Part shown: piece after piece, positions 35,943 to 45,840 of the stretch | How positions within the stretch are numbered: the first letter of the stretch is position 1 | How the letters are laid out: each line of letters starts with the position of its first letter | Assembly (NCBI GenBank): GCA_022486935.1 | Contig: JAKVJO010000003.1 | Span: 1 to 60,198, forward strand | DNA: 60,198 nt | Direction: 5' to 3' | DNA from: Solobacterium sp. | Lineage (GTDB): Bacteria > Bacillota_I > Bacilli_A > Erysipelotrichales > Erysipelotrichaceae | The notes under the pieces: model-generated | What the model saw: the letters and a program-made list of their open reading frames with translations, nothing else | What the model was told of the DNA's origin: nothing | The model's database searches: none | Translations under genes and position numbers: made by a program

Positions 35943-38846
35943 ATGTACTATTCACAGGAACAGGCCAGAACTGAAACAATCACGGCCTCACAGGTAATTT
36001 ACAGTGCCTTCAAGCATCAGATCAAAGGTCAGCTGGATGCGGAGTTTGTGACTGCAGACCGCAGACGGGCAGTTGGTTTTGCAGGTCTTCCATATACAGC
36101 ACCGATCTGCACACATCTGCTCAATGGCGATACCAGTGCAGAGTGGCTGAATGCCACTGATGGAAACATCCTGCTGGTAAAGACATCAAAGTCATTAAAG
36201 GCCTATGCAGAACAGGGCGAACTGAACCTGTCCAAAGCAGCGAAGCAGGAAATTGAAGCGATCTACCAGCGGGTTGTTGAAAGCCGCGGCACTCTGAATT
36301 CCAAAGGCGAACTGACACTGGATCTGTTGAGTTATCCAGTCGGACCGCATTATCCAGTCAACCTGCTGCTGGGCAACCGGGAAGGCTATTCCTATCCGCT
36401 GTGCACAACACCGAAAGGTGCAGTTGATGCGCTGGGACACGGATCATTCAGGGCAACCGGCGGCACTCAGGTGCTGGCAACCAGGTGTGTGCTTCCCCTG
36501 GAAGAAAACGGTGAACCGGAGAACCGTCAGTTCTATATTACAGAGAATGGACATGAACTGTTCTATTCTGCAGATGTACACCACAATGTTGTTTCTGCAG
36601 AATGCGTGCATGGTGTCAACTATACAAGAATCACCTATCATACAGAAGACCGTCTGGAGATTATCCGCACGATCTTCATCCTGCCGCAGCAGGACGATAT
36701 GCCGACTGCAGTGGAAGCCCAGCGGGTTGAAGTAGTCAGCCATGGGTCCAGAACCAGAAGACTGAGAATCGTATTCACCGGCATGTTCGGTATTGCCGGC
36801 CCGATCACCGTCGCCAATGATGATGTCTATGCAAACATCGTTCAGGAAAGCGAAGTTTATTACAACAATGGCAAACCGACAGCCATGACCCTGCATGCAA
36901 AGCCATGGGAAGAGCGGACCCAGAAACGGTTTGCCCTGGTACTGTCAGATGGGCAGCCAATGGAAGAGTTCTGCACCAGCCGGGCAGACTTCATCGGCAG
37001 CGGATCACTGAGTGAACCGGAACAGATCGCCCATCTTTCCAACCGCAGCAGCCGCAAGAACACCCCGTTCTTCGCAATGGCCAAATCATTTACTGCAAAG
37101 AAAGAAACACCGGTATTCATTGATTCCTACGCCGGCATGATGGAAACAGCAGAAGATGTAACGGTTCCGTTTGATTCGGCCCTGCATGCCATGGTCGAGA
37201 AATACAGCGATCCTCAGGCACTGGCTGATACATTTGCCGGAATGCAGAATTCCTGGAGCAGTTACACTTCCTACCTGACACCGAAAGTCAAAGATCCGAA
37301 GTTCACTGCTTACGTCTCTCACAACCTGCCATTCCAGGTACTGTATCAGACCTATGTATCAAGAGCGTTTGCCTGGACCCAGAAGTCATACCGTGAAACC
37401 GGCTTCCGTGAGATTCAGGATATCTACGCAAGTATGTATTACCTCAGTGCCAATGGACAGAATGCCCTGATCAAGGATCTGCTTGGCAACTGGATCCATC
37501 AGGTATTCCGGATGGGCTATGCCTATCATGACTTCACCTTCCAGGGGAAAGAACCGGGTGACTGTTCCGATGATCAGCTCTGGCTGGTTCAGGCAGTCTA
37601 CCGTTACGTCAAACTGACCGGTGATACAGATTTCCTCGAAGAAGAATATGAGATTGCCGGCGAAGATGGCAAACGTCCGCTGTGGGATACCCTCATGAAT
37701 ATCCTGACTTACAGCGGAAAGATCTCCGTCGGTGCCCATGGCTTACCGCTTCTCGACAAGGCAGACTGGAATGATACGCTGCGTCTGGATAAGGTGGTTC
37801 TCAAGGGACCGGCCAAGGAAAAGAAATACCGCGCCCAGCTGAAGCGCAAGCATCAGCAGTATGGTGCACCGTATGAAAATACAGATTCCGAGAGTGTCAT
37901 GAATGCATGCCTGCTGAAGATTGCGGCAGATGAAGTCAGCGAACTGGCTGAACTGATCAACCAGAAGAAAGACGGCAGAGATGCCCACGCAATGGCAGAG
38001 CGGATTGAACAGAGTGTCCAGAAGAATGCCTGGAAGAACGGCTACTTCGCAAGATGCCTGATCAATGATCATCGCCCGGGCGGTTATACCTATCTTGGTG
38101 CAGCGGGTGATGGACTGCAGCTGGAAGATGACATGCCGGGAACGTTCTACCTGAATTCCTACAGCTGGCCGATTCTGGCCGGCATTGCCACAGAAACAGA
38201 ACTTGGCTCCATGCTGGATATCGTTGAGAAATATCTCAAGACAGATGCCGGACTGAAACTGTGCACACTGGTGCAGTATGACCGGCTGGGCGTCAATGCC
38301 GGGACATCGCTCTATTTCCCGGGTGACCGTGAGAACGGCGGCGTCTTCAAGCATGCGGCAATGATGGCTACAGTTGCATCACTGCAGGCAGCCAAGACAG
38401 TGAACAATGAAGATCTGGCAGAACGCCTCAGAAATCTTGCCTTCTTCATGATATCCAGAACACTGCCGTACCGGGCAATGGAGAATCCGTTCGTGCTGAA
38501 AGGCAATCCGAGATTCTGCACCCAGTACAACAACAGTGAGACCGGTGAAAATGTCGGACCGATGCTGTCGGGCACCGCATCCTGGCTGACACTGGCAGTC
38601 TATGAATTCCTCGGCATCAGCCGCGGCAGTCATACACTGACCTTGAATCCGATTATGATTTCCGGAAAGAAAACGATGTCATACGATCTGAAGATTGAAG
38701 ACATCAGGATCTCAGTCACCGTAGACGCATCTTCCGGAAGATTCCGCACCAACAGCCATACTGTCTATGAACTGGATGGCAGAAAGTGCGGCAATACGAT
38801 CAAACTGCCAAAGACTGGCAGTCACCAGGTTGTCATCAAACTGTAA
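35943..38846 (+). CDS. GH94 glycoside phosphorylase, cellodextrin-phosphorylase-like
   Basis: The 967-residue cytoplasmic enzyme would split a beta-glucoside with phosphate to give glucose-1-phosphate. The N-terminal beta-sandwich contains VGPHYPVNLLLGNREGY and HGSFRATGGTQVLATR. The (alpha/alpha)6 barrel holds the general acid in KADWNDTLRL (Asp608). The phosphate-site and substrate blocks PGTFYLNSYSWPILAG and TQYNNSETGENVGPMLSGTA are present. Length and N-terminal text resemble cellodextrin phosphorylases (about 980 residues) more than the 800-residue cellobiose phosphorylases. It follows the LacI gene by 23 bases and has no signal peptide. Confidence 0.87.
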   Translation: MYYSQEQARTETITASQVIYSAFKHQIKGQLDAEFVTADRRRAVGFAGLPYTAPICTHLLNGDTSAEWLNATDGNILLVKTSKSLKAYAEQGELNLSKAAKQEIEAIYQRVVESRGTLNSKGELTLDLLSYPVGPHYPVNLLLGNREGYSYPLCTTPKGAVDALGHGSFRATGGTQVLATRCVLPLEENGEPENRQFYITENGHELFYSADVHHNVVSAECVHGVNYTRITYHTEDRLEIIRTIFILPQQDDMPTAVEAQRVEVVSHGSRTRRLRIVFTGMFGIAGPITVANDDVYANIVQESEVYYNNGKPTAMTLHAKPWEERTQKRFALVLSDGQPMEEFCTSRADFIGSGSLSEPEQIAHLSNRSSRKNTPFFAMAKSFTAKKETPVFIDSYAGMMETAEDVTVPFDSALHAMVEKYSDPQALADTFAGMQNSWSSYTSYLTPKVKDPKFTAYVSHNLPFQVLYQTYVSRAFAWTQKSYRETGFREIQDIYASMYYLSANGQNALIKDLLGNWIHQVFRMGYAYHDFTFQGKEPGDCSDDQLWLVQAVYRYVKLTGDTDFLEEEYEIAGEDGKRPLWDTLMNILTYSGKISVGAHGLPLLDKADWNDTLRLDKVVLKGPAKEKKYRAQLKRKHQQYGAPYENTDSESVMNACLLKIAADEVSELAELINQKKDGRDAHAMAERIEQSVQKNAWKNGYFARCLINDHRPGGYTYLGAAGDGLQLEDDMPGTFYLNSYSWPILAGIATETELGSMLDIVEKYLKTDAGLKLCTLVQYDRLGVNAGTSLYFPGDRENGGVFKHAAMMATVASLQAAKTVNNEDLAERLRNLAFFMISRTLPYRAMENPFVLKGNPRFCTQYNNSETGENVGPMLSGTASWLTLAVYEFLGISRGSHTLTLNPIMISGKKTMSYDLKIEDIRISVTVDASSGRFRTNSHTVYELDGRKCGNTIKLPKTGSHQVVIKL

Positions 38847-38912
38847 TCACAGGACACATTCATGGTGAGGGGAATCAGAGGGGGAGGACAGTAAACTGAA
38901 CGCCATGATTCG

Positions 38913-38918
38913 TATATT
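38913..38918 (+). promoter_or_regulatory. -10 element of the transport operon
   Basis: TATATT at 38913-38918 is followed after five bases by operator 2. The -35 region is poor. The leader then forms a hairpin (CTGA..GCTATC-TGCA-GATGGC..TCAG, 38941-38968) before the permease start. Confidence 0.5.
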
Positions 38919-38923
38919 CTCAA

Positions 38924-38938
38924 GAGAAAACGTTTAAC
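38924..38938. promoter_or_regulatory. LacI-type operator 2
   Basis: GAGAAAACGTTTAAC, identical to operator 1 over 15 bases and placed at the probable transcription start of the transport operon. Confidence 0.8.
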
Positions 38939-39022
38939 TACTGAGCGCTATCTGCAGATGGCATTCAGACAGCCGGTTGTTCAACCCATCATCATCCAGC
39001 TCAAGAGTTGAGGAGGGGGCTC

Positions 39023-40483
39023 ATGTCGAAACCTAAATCGAAAGAAACAAAAGACGAGCAGGACAGTCTGTGGTATCGAATACACCGCATCATCGTTCTG
39101 ATCGCATGTGCTGCGGTCTTCTACCCGGGATTCAACCCAGGCAGAATCACAACATCAATCAGCCGTAACGTATCCCTGTTTACCGCGTCCGTATCCTACA
39201 GTGCAATTGTCGACCAGCTGCAGCGTGCATTGATCCGCGGCTGGGTTCAGAAATCAACGTTTATCCAGGTCATGCTGTCCAGCGATCTTCTGCTGATCGG
39301 CGTCATCCTGGCAGCAGTCGGTGCATGCATGTCATTCGGCAACCGCAGAATGAGAAAGCGCGGGTTCATCTTCCCGCTGATCGGTTCTCTTCTGATGTTC
39401 GGCGGTCTTGGCGGAATCTTCGGAGCCTATGATCAGATCGTCCAGGCAGCATCTGCCAAAGTGCCGGCATACTTCCCGATGGGATTCTGGCTGTTTGCCG
39501 CATTTACAGTCATGATCATCCTGTCCACCGGTATTCTGATGGCCAGGGAAAAGAGAAGCAAGCTTCCATTGGAGCCGAAGATGGAAATGAAGGACAAGTA
39601 TCAACTGTTCCTGCTGTTCCTTCCAGTGCTCGCATTGACCTTCATCTTCTCGTATCTGCCGCTTTGGGGCTGGCGCTATGCCTTCTTTGATTACAAGGCG
39701 GGCGGCGAGCTTACTTCCGCAAACTTTGTCGGACTGAAGTGGTTCACGATCCTGTTCCAGAACGCCACTACAAGAGCTGACGTATTGAGAGTGCTGAAGA
39801 ACACCCTTGGTATGAGCGGCCTGGGCATTCTCACCAGCTGGGTCCCGCTGGCATTCGCTGTCCTGTTGACACAGGTTGACAGCAAGCGGTTCCGCCGGGT
39901 TGTCCAGACATTCACCACGATCCCGAACTTCCTGGGCTGGGTCATTGTCTACGCCATTGCCCTGGCAATCTTCTCGACCGACGGATTCATCAACAACTTC
40001 ATGAACAACATCATGCATGTCGCGGCCAATACCAACTACCTGATGAGCGGCAGCCACGTCTGGCTGAAGATGCTTCTGTGGGGAATGTGGAAAGGTGTCG
40101 GCTGGAGTGCAATCATCTACATCTCTTCCATTTCCGGAATTGATCCAAGTCTGTATGAAGCTGCAGAGATCGACGGAGCCAACCGGTTCCAGAAGATCTG
40201 GAATGTAACGATTCCGCAGCTGATGCCGACATTCTGTGTATTACTGCTGATGAGCATTGCCAACATCCTGTCGAACGGACTGGATCAGTACCTGGTATTC
40301 TCCAATCCGGTCAACTCCAAGAGTATCGAGGTTCTCGATCTGTACGTCTATAACCTTGGTATTTCCAACGGACAGATTCCGATGTCCACGGCAATCGGCA
40401 TGTTCAAGTCAGTCGTCAGTGTCGTATTGCTGTTTGGGGCCAACGCAGTATCCAAGAAGCTGCGCGGCACGAGCATTATCTGA
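39023..40483 (+). CDS. ABC sugar transporter permease, LplB type with N-terminal membrane extension
   Basis: The 486-residue permease has a normal binding-protein-dependent permease domain in its second half (EAA loop YEAAEIDGANRFQKIWNVTI, then PQLMP). An extra N-terminal portion of about 190 residues carries three or four membrane helices. Ordinary LplB proteins are about 300 residues. GGAGGGGG precedes the ATG at 39023; an upstream in-frame TTG at 39008 lies within the ribosome-site region. It works with the next two gene products in uptake of complex oligosaccharides. No ATPase gene is nearby, so a shared MsmK-like ATPase elsewhere is expected. Confidence 0.9.
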   Translation: MSKPKSKETKDEQDSLWYRIHRIIVLIACAAVFYPGFNPGRITTSISRNVSLFTASVSYSAIVDQLQRALIRGWVQKSTFIQVMLSSDLLLIGVILAAVGACMSFGNRRMRKRGFIFPLIGSLLMFGGLGGIFGAYDQIVQAASAKVPAYFPMGFWLFAAFTVMIILSTGILMAREKRSKLPLEPKMEMKDKYQLFLLFLPVLALTFIFSYLPLWGWRYAFFDYKAGGELTSANFVGLKWFTILFQNATTRADVLRVLKNTLGMSGLGILTSWVPLAFAVLLTQVDSKRFRRVVQTFTTIPNFLGWVIVYAIALAIFSTDGFINNFMNNIMHVAANTNYLMSGSHVWLKMLLWGMWKGVGWSAIIYISSISGIDPSLYEAAEIDGANRFQKIWNVTIPQLMPTFCVLLLMSIANILSNGLDQYLVFSNPVNSKSIEVLDLYVYNLGISNGQIPMSTAIGMFKSVVSVVLLFGANAVSKKLRGTSII

Positions 40484-40497
40484 AGGAGGGATGAGAG

Positions 40498-41406
40498 ATG
40501 GCTAAAAAATCCGGAACCTTCAAGTACAGAAGATCAACCGGCGATAAAGTATTCAATGTCGTCAATATTACCTTCTTCGTACTGTTTACAATCATCTGTG
40601 TCTTCCCGTTCTACTATCTGTTTATCAACACTATTTCCAACAATGATCTGGTAGGCAAGAACATGATTACCCTGATTCCTCAGGGGATCCACTTCGATAA
40701 CTACATCGCATTGAAAGATGTCAGCGACTTCGGCAACGCAGTGCTTGTCACTGTCAGCCGTACCGTGATCGGCACCGCTCTTATGGTGCTGGTATCAGCA
40801 CTGGCCGGCTATCTTGCAACGAAGCAGAACATGTGGCATCACAAGACCTGGTACCGCATGCTGGTCATCACGATGTACTTCAATGCCGGCATGATCCCAT
40901 GGTATCTGAACATGCTGGGACTGGGACTGACTGACAACTTCCTGGGCTATATCCTGCCGGGACTTGTCTCACCGTATAACATCATCCTGGTCAAGACTTA
41001 CATTGAATCAATCCCGCATTCGCTGGAAGAAAGCGCAACAATCGATGGCGCATCCACGATGCAGGTATTCTCCAAGATTATCCTGCCGCTGGCCAAGCCG
41101 ATTCTGGCAACCATTGCCGTGTTCGGTGCAGTGGCCAACTGGAACTCCCTGCAGGATTCATTGATCCTGATGTCCAACAGCCCGCAGCTGTATACACTGC
41201 AGCATCGTCTGTGGGTTTACCTGAATAGTTCCTCGAACCTTGCGGCAGCCATGCAGTCCGGCGGCACCGTCAGCTCAGGTGCGCTGAACTCCAAGGTCAT
41301 CAAATATACCATCTCCATGGTCACCGTCATTCCGATCATGCTGGTGTATCCATTCATGCAGAGATACTTTGAGGAAGGAATCATGCTTGGCGCAGTGAAA
41401 GGCTGA
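40498..41406 (+). CDS. ABC sugar transporter permease, YtcP type
   Basis: The 302-residue permease has six helices and the EAA loop EESATIDGASTMQVFSKIILP. It pairs with the LplB-type permease 14 bases upstream; GGAGGGAT precedes the ATG. Confidence 0.93.
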   Translation: MAKKSGTFKYRRSTGDKVFNVVNITFFVLFTIICVFPFYYLFINTISNNDLVGKNMITLIPQGIHFDNYIALKDVSDFGNAVLVTVSRTVIGTALMVLVSALAGYLATKQNMWHHKTWYRMLVITMYFNAGMIPWYLNMLGLGLTDNFLGYILPGLVSPYNIILVKTYIESIPHSLEESATIDGASTMQVFSKIILPLAKPILATIAVFGAVANWNSLQDSLILMSNSPQLYTLQHRLWVYLNSSSNLAAAMQSGGTVSSGALNSKVIKYTISMVTVIPIMLVYPFMQRYFEEGIMLGAVKG

Positions 41407-41430
41407 GTCAAAAACAGAGGAAAGAAAAAA

Positions 41431-43164
41431 ATGAAAAAAATCATTCGCAATATCACAGCGGCAGGGATCAGCGGACTGATGTCCGTGACACTCCTGGCTG
41501 GCTGCGGCAGTACTTCTACGACAGCTTCCGGCACTTCCGGAACGGATAACTCCGGTGAAACAACCAAACTGACTGTCTTCTCACAGACTGCAAACTGGTC
41601 CGGCGCACAGACCGGCTGGGGCGCAATCCTGCTCAAGGACATGTTCAACATTGAACTCAACATCATCCCGGATACCAACGGTGCTTATCAGACCCGTATG
41701 GAAAGCGGCGATCTCGGCGATATCGTGGTATGGGGAAACAACGGCGATCAGTATCAGTCAGCAGTTGATAAAGGCATGCTGTATGACTGGAACGAAGATG
41801 ATGTGCTGGCTGATTACGGGCAGGATATCTCCAAGTACTTCCCGGATGCCATCACGGCAAACCAGGAACTGAATTCTGACGGCAAGGTATATGGTATCGG
41901 CAACAGTCTGACCAACCAGTCTGGCGAACATGACCTGTTCATCTATGACTGGGGCACCAGATGGGATCTGTATTCCCAGCTTGGCTATCCGCAGGTTGAT
42001 ACGCTCGACGATCTGGAAAGCGTACTGAAACAGATGCAGGCAATCTGCCCGACCGGCGATGACGGCAAGCAGACCTATGCAGTATCCCTGTGGCCTGACT
42101 GGGATGGCAACATGGTCATGTATGTCAAGGGACTCGCATCTGCCTACTACGGATACGATGAACTCGGCATCGGCATGTATGATTCCTCCAACGGCGATTT
42201 CTATGACTGCCTTGATGAGAACGGCCCTTACATGAAGGCACTGAAGTTCTTCAACCAGCTGTACCGTGACAACCTGCTGGATCCGGATTCCATGACACAG
42301 ACTTATGACACCATGATCTCCAAGGTCAGAGCAGGCGATGTATTATTCTCCATCTTCAATTACTCCGGCACCATCGGTTACAACAACGCAACTCATGAAG
42401 CAGAAAACAAATACATGGCACCGCTTGTTCCAACCCAGGCAAGTACTGCAGTCAACGGACTGAGTACTTCCGGCAGCACCCGTATCTGGTCCATCGGCAA
42501 TAACTCCGTTTATCCGGAGAAAGCAATGGAACTGATCAACTGGCTCTGCACACCGGAAGGCGCAATGACCAACTGGTATGGTATCCGCGGTCTGATGTGG
42601 GACTATGATGATAACGGCAACACGTACTTCACAGATCTTGGCAAGAAGTGCTATGAAGATTCTTCAACAGATCTCTCCGGTGTTGAGTGGACTTCTCCTT
42701 ATACCGGCAAGACATATACCCTGGACGGCACCTTCAATGACGGTTCCTTCCAGTTCAACAACATCACCTGGGCAAATGGCGCAAACAACCCGGATTCCAA
42801 TGGGGAAACATTCAACCCGGCAACCTGGAAGAGCGAAGAGGGCGACGCATCCTGCGATGCAGAAGCTGACTGGCGCTCCCAGACGAATTCTGAAAACTTC
42901 CAGGATTATCTGAACACAACAGATTACACCGTCATCCCGGCAGTCAACTATGCTGAATCAACCAGAGATGATGAACTCGAACTGAAGTGGCAGCAGGTCA
43001 TCAAATCCATCAAGCAGGGTTCCTGGAATGCCATCTATGCAAAGAGTGATGAAGAATTCAACAGCATTATCAGTTCTACCCGCACCGAGTGCGATGGATA
43101 TGGTTATGATGAATGCGTACAGTGGTGCAAAGATGAGGCGGCCCGCAAGTTTGCAATGCAGTAA
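41431..43164 (+). CDS. Extracellular solute-binding lipoprotein (ABC sugar uptake)
   Basis: The 577-residue protein has a lipoprotein signal (MKKIIRN...VTLLAGCGS), a Ser/Thr-rich linker and a large cluster B type binding domain, long as in LipO/YtcQ proteins. Many surface Trp and Tyr (NWSGAQTGWG, WPDWDGNMVMY) suit binding of an extended oligosaccharide. It is expressed with the two permeases. Confidence 0.93.
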   Translation: MKKIIRNITAAGISGLMSVTLLAGCGSTSTTASGTSGTDNSGETTKLTVFSQTANWSGAQTGWGAILLKDMFNIELNIIPDTNGAYQTRMESGDLGDIVVWGNNGDQYQSAVDKGMLYDWNEDDVLADYGQDISKYFPDAITANQELNSDGKVYGIGNSLTNQSGEHDLFIYDWGTRWDLYSQLGYPQVDTLDDLESVLKQMQAICPTGDDGKQTYAVSLWPDWDGNMVMYVKGLASAYYGYDELGIGMYDSSNGDFYDCLDENGPYMKALKFFNQLYRDNLLDPDSMTQTYDTMISKVRAGDVLFSIFNYSGTIGYNNATHEAENKYMAPLVPTQASTAVNGLSTSGSTRIWSIGNNSVYPEKAMELINWLCTPEGAMTNWYGIRGLMWDYDDNGNTYFTDLGKKCYEDSSTDLSGVEWTSPYTGKTYTLDGTFNDGSFQFNNITWANGANNPDSNGETFNPATWKSEEGDASCDAEADWRSQTNSENFQDYLNTTDYTVIPAVNYAESTRDDELELKWQQVIKSIKQGSWNAIYAKSDEEFNSIISSTRTECDGYGYDECVQWCKDEAARKFAMQ

Positions 43165-43186
43165 CGCCTGAAAGGAAACAAGTGGT

Positions 43187-43840
43187 ATGAAACTCAATCT
43201 GGAATCTCCATTCATTACCGCCGGGATCAAGTTTACGAACCTCTTGATTCTGAACTTCTTCTGGATTGTCGGATGCCTGCCGATCATTACGATCGGCACA
43301 TCCACAATTGCGGCTTTTACCGTCACCCTGAAGATGACGGAAGACCGGGATGAATCGGGTGTCGCCAGTGCATTCTGGCATGCCTACAAGGCAAACCTGA
43401 AGCACGGCATCCTGCTGACACTGATCATGGCAGCGGGCTGCTACAGCATCTGGATCGACTTCCAACTGTTCAATCAGCTGGACGGGAATCCGATTGGGTT
43501 TCTGATTCTTGCAGTTCTACTGATTGTCATGCTTGCAGTGCATTATCTCTATGTATTTGCGCTGGAAGCACGTTACGAAAATTCATTGCTGTCCAGTCTT
43601 CAGAATTCCCGCCGGATCTGTATCCGCTACTTTGTGCGGATGCTGGGTCTGGTAGGAATCCTGATCCTGCAGTTTCTCTTATTCACGCAGGTAACACCGG
43701 CATTGACCTATGCAGGCCTGTTCTTTGGACCGATCCTGGCAATCCTGACAGTCAGTCAGGTCATCATGCCGATCTTCCGCAAACTGGAGCAGGACTCCAA
43801 CAGCAACGATGGATTCACCGTCAGCAGCAGAGTGATTTAA
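43187..43840 (+). CDS. YesL-family membrane protein (DUF624)
   Basis: The 217-residue protein has five hydrophobic segments. FTNLLILNFFWIVGCLPIIT and the GTSTIAAFTVTLKM block are typical of YesL, which regularly accompanies LplB/YtcP/LipO transporters in Firmicutes. Its precise role is unknown; an accessory role in transport is assumed. Confidence 0.88.
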   Translation: MKLNLESPFITAGIKFTNLLILNFFWIVGCLPIITIGTSTIAAFTVTLKMTEDRDESGVASAFWHAYKANLKHGILLTLIMAAGCYSIWIDFQLFNQLDGNPIGFLILAVLLIVMLAVHYLYVFALEARYENSLLSSLQNSRRICIRYFVRMLGLVGILILQFLLFTQVTPALTYAGLFFGPILAILTVSQVIMPIFRKLEQDSNSNDGFTVSSRVI

Positions 43841-43860
43841 ACAACATGAGGAAAGACTGA

Positions 43861-45825
43861 ATGATCATAACAGGTGTGGATTACTACCCCGAACAGTGGG
43901 ACAGAAGTATGTGGGAAGACGATATCAGGCGGATGTCAGATTTGGGCATCCGCACTGTTCGCATTGGCGAGTTTGCCTGGTGCAGACTGGAGCCGGAAGA
44001 AGGTCAGTTTGAATTTGGCTGGCTGGATGATGCGATTGAATTGATTGAACGGTATGGCATGAAAGTGATTCTCGGTACACCGACCAACTGTCCGCCGCTC
44101 TGGATGTTCCAGAATTATCCGGATACGCTGCAGTGCGATCGGGACGGCACCAGAACCAAGACCGGAATCCGCGGCCATCGCTGCATGAACTCACCGACCT
44201 TCCGCAAGTATGCCGGAAGAATTGTGGCACTGATGGCAGAGCGCTATGCCGATAATGGTATCTATGCCTGGCAGATCGACAATGAACTGGAAAGCAATCA
44301 CTGCACCTGCGAATACTGTGCAGCGTCATTCCGCAAATGGCTTCAGGATAAATACGGCACTCTGGATCACCTGAACCGGGCCTGGGGCAATGTGGTATGG
44401 AGCGGCGAAGTCAGCGATTGGAATCAGATCAATGCGTTCATGACAGCCGCAGTCAACCGGGCAGACTGGTTCAATCCAGGCTATATGCTGGACTACGAAC
44501 GGTTCTGTGCAGCCAGTACCACAGACTATGTACACTTCCAGTGCGATATCATCCGCAAATACATTCCATCTGCTGTGATTACCACCAACAGCTGTTTCGG
44601 ATCCAACCTGCCTGATTTCCATCAGGAGTTTGAACCGCTTGATGTAGCATCTTATGACAACTATCCGCCGGCCGTGATTCCTGCCAATCCGGAGAAGTTT
44701 TATTCCAATGCGTTTGCCCTGGATTTTGTCCGGGGGTTCAAGCAGAAAAACTTCTGGGTATTGGAACAGCTGGGCGGTCCAATGGGCTGCTGGAGTCCGA
44801 TTACCCCGCAGCTGGAACCGGGCATGCTGGAAGGCTATGCCATGCAGGCAGTTGCCCATGGCGCAGATCTTCTGAGTTTCTTCCGCTGGCGTACCGCATC
44901 AACCGGCGCGGAGATGTTCTGCTATGGTCTTCTGGATCATGATAACCAGCCAAACTCCCGCACGGAAGAGCTGAAACACCTGATTCACCGTCTGGAACTG
45001 GTGCCGAATCTGTCCGAGACGTCCTTGACCAGCAAAGTTGCAATGCTGTATTCTGCTGATCAGGAATTCAGTTTCAAGACACAGGCACAGTCAGAAGGAT
45101 TTGCCTACTGGACACAGATGCGTCTGTTCCATGAGGCGTGCATGAATCTCGGCGTCAACATTGATATCATTCCGCAGTCCCATTCTTACGAAGATTATGA
45201 AGTGGTGATTGTACCGACCCAGTTTGTGACCGACAAAGATTCTGTGAAGCGTCTTGAACAGTTTGCCCAGCAGGGCGGAACTGTCATTGTCACCAACCGC
45301 AGCGGCGTGAAGGATGAGCACGGAAACTGCATCATCAATGAAAGTCTTCCGACCTTATTCCGCAAGATGTGCGGCTGCTATATCAACGGCACCGATGCAA
45401 TCGGGCCAAGATATCAGCGGATCCGTTCGCTGCATGGCGGTGTATTCTCCATCACTTCCTGGTGTGACATGCTGGTATGTGAGACAGCTGAACCGATGGC
45501 AGTCTATCTGGACCGCTTCTATGCCGGGACACCGGCGCTGAGCGTCAACCAGTTCGGTAAGGGAACTGTCTACTATGTCGGCACAGTCGGTGAGAAAGCA
45601 CTGTACCGGTCACTGTTACTGGAAGTATTCCATCAGCGCAAGATGAACGTAATTGAAAATCTTCCGGATGGCGTGGAATCAACTGTACGTTCCGCAGAAG
45701 ACATGCAGTTCAGGTTCTTCTTCAACAACACACTGGAAGGGAAGTCCTTCTTCGCAGAAGGCAAACGGGTATCCATGCAGGCACTGGAAATGAAAGTGCT
45801 GACAAGATCTGGTCAGTGGATCTAG
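43861..45825 (+). CDS. Beta-galactosidase, GH42
   Basis: The 654-residue intracellular enzyme removes terminal beta-galactose. The TIM barrel opens with GVDYYPEQW. The acid/base is Glu142 in AWQIDNELES and the nucleophile Glu302 in FWVLEQLGG. The zinc-type cysteine cluster of GH42 is present as CTCEYC plus an upstream Cys in GHRCMN. A glutamine-amidotransferase-like trimerisation domain (about 390-590) and a short beta domain complete the family layout. No signal peptide is present, so it acts on imported sugar. Confidence 0.95.
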   Translation: MIITGVDYYPEQWDRSMWEDDIRRMSDLGIRTVRIGEFAWCRLEPEEGQFEFGWLDDAIELIERYGMKVILGTPTNCPPLWMFQNYPDTLQCDRDGTRTKTGIRGHRCMNSPTFRKYAGRIVALMAERYADNGIYAWQIDNELESNHCTCEYCAASFRKWLQDKYGTLDHLNRAWGNVVWSGEVSDWNQINAFMTAAVNRADWFNPGYMLDYERFCAASTTDYVHFQCDIIRKYIPSAVITTNSCFGSNLPDFHQEFEPLDVASYDNYPPAVIPANPEKFYSNAFALDFVRGFKQKNFWVLEQLGGPMGCWSPITPQLEPGMLEGYAMQAVAHGADLLSFFRWRTASTGAEMFCYGLLDHDNQPNSRTEELKHLIHRLELVPNLSETSLTSKVAMLYSADQEFSFKTQAQSEGFAYWTQMRLFHEACMNLGVNIDIIPQSHSYEDYEVVIVPTQFVTDKDSVKRLEQFAQQGGTVIVTNRSGVKDEHGNCIINESLPTLFRKMCGCYINGTDAIGPRYQRIRSLHGGVFSITSWCDMLVCETAEPMAVYLDRFYAGTPALSVNQFGKGTVYYVGTVGEKALYRSLLLEVFHQRKMNVIENLPDGVESTVRSAEDMQFRFFFNNTLEGKSFFAEGKRVSMQALEMKVLTRSGQWI

Positions 45826-45840
45826 AAGGGTAAACACGTT

